12,870 nt of DNA. Source: Entamoeba invadens IP1 (taxonomy: Eukaryota; Evosea; Mastigamoebida; Endamoebidae). Below, in pieces: positions 8,376 through 12,870 of the stretch. The translations under genes were made by a program, and so were the position numbers. The stretch's first letter is position 1. Each line of letters starts with the position of its first letter. The notes below the pieces were generated by a model. That model had not been told where the DNA came from, made no database searches, and was given only the letters and a program-made list of their open reading frames with translations. The stretch lies in NCBI RefSeq assembly GCF_000330505.1, contig NW_004443628.1, positions 1 to 12,870 of the forward strand, written 5' to 3'.

Positions 8376-8605
8376 AAAGCATTATATCTGTACATTAACT
8401 TACTGTTAAGCTTAATCTTTATACAATTTACTTTTATTATGACACTTTTATTGAATTATAATATATTTATTATAAAACAAACTGACGCTATCTTACAAAA
8501 AAATAAAATGTTTTAAAAAACATTCAATAACAAACTTCACCATTTCTTTTTAATGTGTTATGTTTTTTAAATAAACAAAATTTACTCAGAACAACATATA
8601 ATAAT

Positions 8606-9250
8606 ATGGACAATGTACCAACCATTCGTCTAATGTTATTTGGTGATTGGTTTGTTGGAGTGTCATCCCTACAGTTGCGGTTTATTTTCGACAAATTTGA
8701 AGAAGAAACAGACTTGACTTGGGAAGATCCATATAATAAAACAATTTTAATAGATAATGAAACAATTGCTTTAGATATATTAGACACGTACTCAAGTGAA
8801 ATAATTCAAAATGATTCTTATAACATAAGATATTTGAAAGAATCCGATGGCTTTGTTCTAATCTATTCTATAGACAATTATTTTACATTTTGCGGCTTAA
8901 AATCATACATTGAAGTTATAAACAAATACAAACAAATGGATTTGAATGTAAAGATCTCATGTGTTCTCTGTGGAAACAAAAGAGATTCAAATACACAACT
9001 TGTCTCCCAGCGAGAAGTTATTAAATTTGCAAAGAAATGGAACATGTCACTCATAGAAACGTCTGCCAAACAAATTTTTTTTGTCAATGAATGTTTCTTT
9101 CATATTGCAAAAGTTATTAAAAAACAAAAAGACTTTGCAACAAAAAATATGAAATCGTATAACACTGTCATGAAAGAAATTTATGAGTCAAGAAATTCTA
9201 AGTTCGTAACTAAAAATGATAACCATAATAAAACGTGTTTCATCGTTTAA
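8606..9250 (+). CDS. atypical Ras-family small GTPase with CaaX box
   Basis: This encodes 214 residues, the normal length for a Ras-like GTPase. The first ATG of the frame is 8606; the upstream GTG at 8555 is not a plausible start, and the 8606 start places the P-loop as in Ras. Switch I keeps the Thr (T38 in LTWEDPYNK), followed by TILIDNET and LDILDT. The guanine motifs NKRD (124-127) and ETSAK (151-155) are intact. Two key places are altered. The P-loop is GDWFVGVS (13-20), with Val19 for the invariant Lys. The G3 motif DTAGQE is DTYSSE (60-65), so the Gly and catalytic Gln are lost. The C-terminus CFIV is a prenylation signal, implying membrane attachment. Family knowledge predicts weak nucleotide binding or no GTP hydrolysis. 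It may act as a pseudo-GTPase or be an early pseudogene, but the open frame is undamaged. Confidence 0.9.
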   Translation: MDNVPTIRLMLFGDWFVGVSSLQLRFIFDKFEEETDLTWEDPYNKTILIDNETIALDILDTYSSEIIQNDSYNIRYLKESDGFVLIYSIDNYFTFCGLKSYIEVINKYKQMDLNVKISCVLCGNKRDSNTQLVSQREVIKFAKKWNMSLIETSAKQIFFVNECFFHIAKVIKKQKDFATKNMKSYNTVMKEIYESRNSKFVTKNDNHNKTCFIV

Positions 9251-9447
9251 AAAGTTGTTATACATTTGAATATATTAACGATTTAAGTTTATAATTTATA
9301 TTTTGTATAATTTTTAATATTATTTTTATAATGAATAATAATAGAGATAGAGAAAGAACCAAAGACCAAACTTAAACCAAGCTGTTTTATTTTTTTAAAG
9401 TTTTTTGTAAAAGAAAAATCCACTAATAATCGGGGTTTGCTCAGAGG

Positions 9448-9969
9448 ATGTGTTGGTGTAAATACGGTTTAATTGCGGCCATTAACAAAGAAGATTTTAC
9501 GATTGCTATTCACAAACGTATCAGTAAATTTTTATCGGCTGAATATTACAAAGGTTTTAATGAAGGGTTCAAAAATGGTTATGAAATTGGAAATCGTTTA
9601 TCAAGCTGTATGTTTGTTGTTCCTGATTTGGATAAGATAAATGTACGAATTCATGTACCAAAAACATAATTTGCTTTAAAAGAATTAAATGAAGAAATGC
9701 CAGCAGATTCAAATGAAAAAGAACAAATAAGTCAGCAGCGATATGACGATATCTGGATCAAGAAGTCATATTATTACGAAGCACTGCCTGAGCTTGAGCC
9801 TGATGCCAGATTACAGGTAGCAAAACTCGTCAAAGAGAGATTTGATACAACATGGAATCGAATGAAAGAGGATCATAATGCTATTAATGAGAAGTTTGAT
9901 ATCCTCTATCAGGCAATGAAAAAGATACACAAGAAATATAAATTTACTTCTCGTTTTAAATTGTTTTAA
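9448..9969 (+). pseudogene. unrecognised protein split by one in-frame stop
   Basis: An ATG at 9448 opens 73 codons ending at TAA 9667-9669. The same frame continues without interruption to TAA at 9967-9969, with a second ATG at 9697. The first part contains YYKGFNEGFKNGYEIG and a hydrophobic VVPDLDKINVRIHV stretch. The second is charged and probably helical (LQVAKLVKERFD, MKEDHNAINEKFD), with a basic end KKIHKKYKF. I do not recognise a family. Composition and codon use look like real coding sequence, richer in G and C than the flanks. The simplest reading is one ~173-residue protein with a nonsense mutation, perhaps CAA to TAA. Two small genes 27 bases apart, or a sequencing error, are alternatives. 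It converges with the minus-strand relic ending at 10002, leaving 32 bases between. Confidence 0.55.
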
Positions 9970-10001
9970 TAAAAAATAAAAAATGAAACATTTTAACAAC
10001 A

Positions 10002-10434
10002 TTAATTATCAAGTGAATTTTCTTCCTCTTGAATATCTTTTGGTTCAAGTGATTCATTGTCATCACGATCGTCTCTGATTTTATTTTGAACGAAATAGAG
10101 ACCGAATTTTGATGAACATTTCCATACATATTTTTCCAAAATATATAGATATGGATGAGAATTATTAGGAGTCAAATCATCATCGGCTTCGTTGTCTGTT
10201 TGATAATATGTGTTTTTATTTGAAGCTATTAATTTAATATTACATGATTGTTTGGTTATACTGTCATCAAAAAATCCGTTATTAGTATTTTTTTTCTAAA
10301 GGCACATTAAATACAAAAAGTGTGTTATCTTGTAAAGGATAATTGAAATTTGTACGAATCATAGCAGAATTATTAGGCAAATGTGACATAATAAAATCTT
10401 CTTTGGGTTGAGCATCATTAAAAAATTTGGATTG
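10002..10434 (-). pseudogene. unrecognised acidic protein, poly-A frameshift
   Basis: On the minus strand a frame is open from 10434, with an ATG at 10389-10387. It reads DAQPKEDFIMSHLPNN and LQDNTLFVFNVPLEKK before two stops at 10284-10279. An 8-base A run (plus-strand T run 10288-10295) sits just before them. Shifting frame there gives NTNNGFFDDSITKQ, then PYLYILEKYVWKCSSKFGLYFV and an acidic tail (DDRDDNESLEPK, QEEENSLDN) ending at TAA 10004-10002. I do not know the family. It may be a separate small gene or a tail region of the neighbouring transposase element. The clean continuation after one homopolymer indel suggests recent damage or a sequencing error. Confidence 0.5.
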
Positions 10435-10469
10435 TTAATGTTTCCTGATTTGTTACAACAACTTAATTG

Positions 10470-11478
10470 TTATTTAAATTTGATAAAAAATTGATTTTGT
10501 ATATTTTGAATAAAAATCATAATTGAATTAACTATTGATAAATATTTATCATTACCATTAATAATCGGGTCATATAAAGGATTTAAACAATTTTTAAGTG
10601 GTTTTGATTCAACTCCACAAATGAAAAAAAGATTTTTTTGATTGTGTATTTAGAAACCATATTGACTGCTTCAACAATTAACTGACAAAACACTTCTTTT
10701 TCAACCATTTTCCTGTTTCCTTTATGTAGTGAATTTTCCAACTGTTTTGTTACTCATCCAATCCGACCATTTTTCCTGAGAAGGTATTTTAATGCTATAA
10801 ACACATAGACGTCAAGGGGATGCAAAAATGAGGTACAGTTTTCTGGAAACAGGTTGATTTCAATATCAAAAGTTGGATACTTTTTAATTTTTACATGAAC
10901 ATAGAAGTTAACCATCCAATATGATATGGAGTCGATCCCAACTTTTTTGCTATATGGTATTATAACTTTTTGAACCCATTCATTCGTTATATGGCTGTTG
11001 TTGCAACTATTTTGTGATACCACGGTTATCACACCTGTAATTTTTATTGCAATTTTTAATTTAGAAAATATAACAAAATGTGTTAATACACTTTCACTTT
11101 TTGTCATACATAAAATAAGTAATGTTTTTCATTGCTCTCTCCACAAGTTGCGACACCTACATGTTTGACAATTTTGGTTTCAATAGTGGTTTTTTGACCA
11201 TATCAAACTCAATTCCGGTTTCGTCCATATTTAAAATTGCCTCATCTGGTACACCAAATAGTTTTTCTTCAATACTTGTAAGATGTAGAACTGTTTCAAT
11301 TTATCGTCTTTTTGCTTCTTGTGGATTTTGAATATAAGTGTGTGTTATTTTCTTGTAAGAAAAGTTGTATCTTCGAGAAAAAAACATAAAACCAATAATT
11401 TTTGTTGGTTAACTCAATTTGTGGATAGTGCTGTTTTATATAATTAAAGACCATTTTTTTGACATTACAATTCCACAT
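10470..11478 (-). pseudogene. pogo/Tigger-like DDE transposase relic
   Basis: Joined minus-strand frames give the order of a DDE_1 transposase, the enzyme that cuts and reinserts its own element. The N-terminal DNA-binding part (from ATG 11478) has FNYIKQHYP, then RRYNFSYKKITHTYIQNP after a frame change. Next comes SIEEKLFGVPDEA-LNMDETGIEFD with the first catalytic Asp (GAC 11225-11223). KHVGVATCGESNEKHYLF follows, then VLTHFVIF and ITNEWVQKVIIPYSKK. The second Asp is replaced by Val (GTT 10912-10910, M-V-NFYVH for the usual LDN...H). CTSFLHPLDVYVF carries the third. The C-terminal part reads KGNRKMVEKEVF and FFICGVESKPLKN, ending at TAA 10472-10470. Stops and several frameshifts add to the lost Asp, so it is dead. 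No terminal repeats were found around it. Confidence 0.85.
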
Positions 11479-11682
11479 TTTCTACATTTTTGATATAAAT
11501 GTAAAGTTCTTGTTCCAGTTAGATAAACTTGGCACTTTTCTTTGCACAACCAGCTGTATTAATTATTTGCCTCGTTTTTTTTAAAAAAACAGGGAGTTGG
11601 TGTTACGTTTTTCCTATATAAAAATATTATTTAAAAAAAGTTAAAAACAAAAAACTATCAATAAAATAACACTGAAGCGTTA

Positions 11683-12176
11683 TTAGGCTTCGGTATAAAC
11701 TGTGTAAATTTTGGTAAATGTATGGTTGTGTTCTTTGGTACTAAGCCTGTCTTTATTTAATTTTACAACCTCGTTTAATAAAAGTGTTTTGTATTGAACT
11801 TCTTTAAATAAGACTTTAAGTCCTGACATATTCACATCAAATGATTATAACCCAAGATTTTTATAACACGAGTTTAATAGTGCAGATGAAATAAAAAGGG
11901 GATCTTTCATCATATTTCTTTTAATTACAAGAAAACTCTCAACTTTTTGGTCAACAATTTCAATTACGTACAATTTAAGTGCATTGTTAGGTATTTCCAT
12001 TTGAAAATCATAAAAACCATAATTGTTAATGGCAAACTACTTTGTAGTAAGTGTTGTTCAGATACAAATTCACTGTTCGTTAGTCCAATAAGTGGAAGTG
12101 TCTCAACTTCATTACAAAAATAATACCACTCGTTTGTTTGGGTTTTTATAAACGCGAAATTAATATGATCATTCAA
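11683..12176 (-). pseudogene. unrecognised protein relic, one frameshift and one stop
   Basis: Two minus-strand frames join naturally. The first reads NDHINFAFIKTQTNEWYYFC and VETLPLIGLTNSEFVSEQHL from about 12173. After a shift near 12025 it continues NNYGFYDFQMEIPNNALKLY, VIEIVDQKVESFLVIKRN and ISSALLNSCYKNLGL. After TAA at 11847-11845 come SFDVNMSGLKVLFKEVQYKT and a lysine-rich tail, ending at TAA 11685-11683. No ATG precedes the first frame (it opens with TTG), so the 5' end is missing or further shifted; weak coding-like sequence continues upstream to about 12250. I cannot name the family. The content is too ordered to be random A/T-rich sequence. Confidence 0.5.
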
Positions 12177-12179
12177 TTA

Positions 12180-12480
12180 CAACTATTTCGTGTTTGTCTT
12201 AAAATACTAGCTATAATCTAGATCGGTTGCTTTGGTGTCAAACTTTCAAAACAACCATACAATTTATTATATTTGCGGTGATGTTTTGTAAATGATTTTT
12301 AAACATTTAAATTATGTATTATATTTAATTTATAAATTTTCTGTTCAAGAATTAAATATTTTACTATATTTCCCAAATAGCTTGTAATGTTGAATTATAC
12401 ATAATTCAATAATTCTTTAAAGATGTTTGCAAAAACCAAATTTAAAAATATTTAAAGACCGAAAAACTGTGAATATCAAA
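12180..12480. other. intergenic region before the right-hand LRR gene
   Basis: Apart from a possible coding remnant on the minus strand up to about 12250, this holds only A/T-rich spacer and the core promoter listed at 12449-12457. Confidence 0.5.
12449..12457 (+). promoter_or_regulatory. Entamoeba TATA-like element
   Basis: TATTTAAAG matches the core of the published Entamoeba TATA-like consensus (GTATTTAAAG) at all nine bases. It ends 23 bases before the ATG at 12481, which fits the short 5' leaders of this genus. Confidence 0.6.
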
Positions 12481-12870
12481 ATGTCTCGACTTACTGGTTA
12501 TCACCTCATGATTGTCTCCAAGTATTTTAAAACTATCAACGACTTTATTAACTTGGAGTTAGTATGCAAAAAGTTCAGTGGTAATATGGAAAAGTTCCAC
12601 TTCAACCCGATTCCGCTGAATTCCAAAACACTTGAATACTTTTTAAACATCGAGACACTTCACTTGTGGGATGTAAAAAATGAGAATTTTAAAAATGGAT
12701 TTATGATCAACAAAAGAGAAAATAAAGATAGTGAAAATAAAACTGTTTTGAAGAAAAAGTTTTATAGAATCATTGTGTGGTTCAATGTTGATTTCGAGAC
12801 TGTTGACAATAACAAAGATCGAAACATCGAATTTAAAAATGTTACTTACACTCAAAATGATAGAGAGAAA
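12481..12870 (+). CDS. BspA-like LRR protein, N-terminal part (runs off the window)
   Basis: The ATG at 12481 opens a frame that is still open at the window end (130 codons). The N-terminal domain aligns along its whole length with that of the LRR gene at 2242 (-): YHxM.xSxYF, ELVCKK, GNM.KFH.NPI, NIETL and a matching segment around I.VW. The 23-residue leucine-rich repeats with CF..C cores would be expected just beyond the edge; none is visible yet, so the LRR assignment rests on the paralogue. The start is supported by the TATTTAAAG element ending 23 bases upstream and by identical placement of the ATG in the paralogue. The visible part has no stop or frameshift. Cellular role is not shown by the sequence; some relatives are reported at the cell surface. 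Confidence 0.85.
   Translation, partial: MSRLTGYHLMIVSKYFKTINDFINLELVCKKFSGNMEKFHFNPIPLNSKTLEYFLNIETLHLWDVKNENFKNGFMINKRENKDSENKTVLKKKFYRIIVWFNVDFETVDNNKDRNIEFKNVTYTQNDREK

Noticed and set aside
9667..9669. Intron that would remove the in-frame stop at 9667
   Set aside because: No GTTTGT-type donor and TAG acceptor pair, as used by Entamoeba introns, brackets the stop in a frame-preserving way.
11122..11331. Plus-strand ORF of 69 codons
   Set aside because: Antisense to the MDETGI region of the transposase relic.
1..12870. CRISPR array, bacterial operon or phage cassette
   Set aside because: No regularly spaced repeats, ribosome binding sites or prokaryotic gene order; all recognisable families are eukaryotic and Entamoeba-like.

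Overview
The window looks like nuclear DNA from an Entamoeba species, most likely E. invadens; the species is an inference. The evidence is A+T-rich and homopolymer-rich sequence, intron-less genes, and several protein families typical of this genus. These are BspA-like leucine-rich-repeat proteins with the Entamoeba N-terminal domain, a CXXC-rich transmembrane receptor kinase, a Ras-like GTPase ending in a CaaX box, and HSP70 and pogo/Tigger-type transposase relics. An Entamoeba-style TATTTAAAG core-promoter element lies just before one start codon. No bacterial, phage or CRISPR signature was seen.

Most of the window is a gene graveyard. Only two reading frames look healthy: the Ras-like GTPase (8606-9250, +) and the start of a BspA-like LRR gene that runs off the right edge (12481-12870, +). 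The rest are relics recognised by joining reading frames:
- an LRR gene (863-2242, -) broken by two nonsense codons and no frameshift;
- an HSP70 fragment (4465-5040, +);
- a transmembrane receptor kinase (5426-6897, -) with many frameshifts and no kinase N-lobe;
- a second HSP70 fragment (7213-8124, -);
- an unrecognised gene with one in-frame stop (9448-9969, +);
- an unrecognised gene with a poly-A frameshift (10002-10434, -);
- a DDE transposase (10470-11478, -);
- another unrecognised relic (11683-12176, -).

The most interesting structure is 4168-8377. The two HSP70 fragments face each other in inverted orientation around the dead receptor kinase. They share the same 5' truncation point and a common non-coding flank that includes a 52-base identical stretch. 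The left copy is bounded by 20-base terminal inverted repeats (19/20 match) that begin CAGT and are flanked by TA on both sides. That is the pattern of a Tc1/mariner/pogo-type DNA transposon. I read it as a non-autonomous element that captured an HSP70 gene piece, with a decayed second copy on the other strand. A perfect 15-bp hairpin sits at the internal deletion junction of the left HSP70 copy.

The genes do not form a pathway. The region appears to be a repeat-rich zone where members of large surface and signalling families (LRR proteins, receptor kinases, small GTPases) arise and decay among DNA transposons. Family names rest on motifs recognised by eye; no database search was run.
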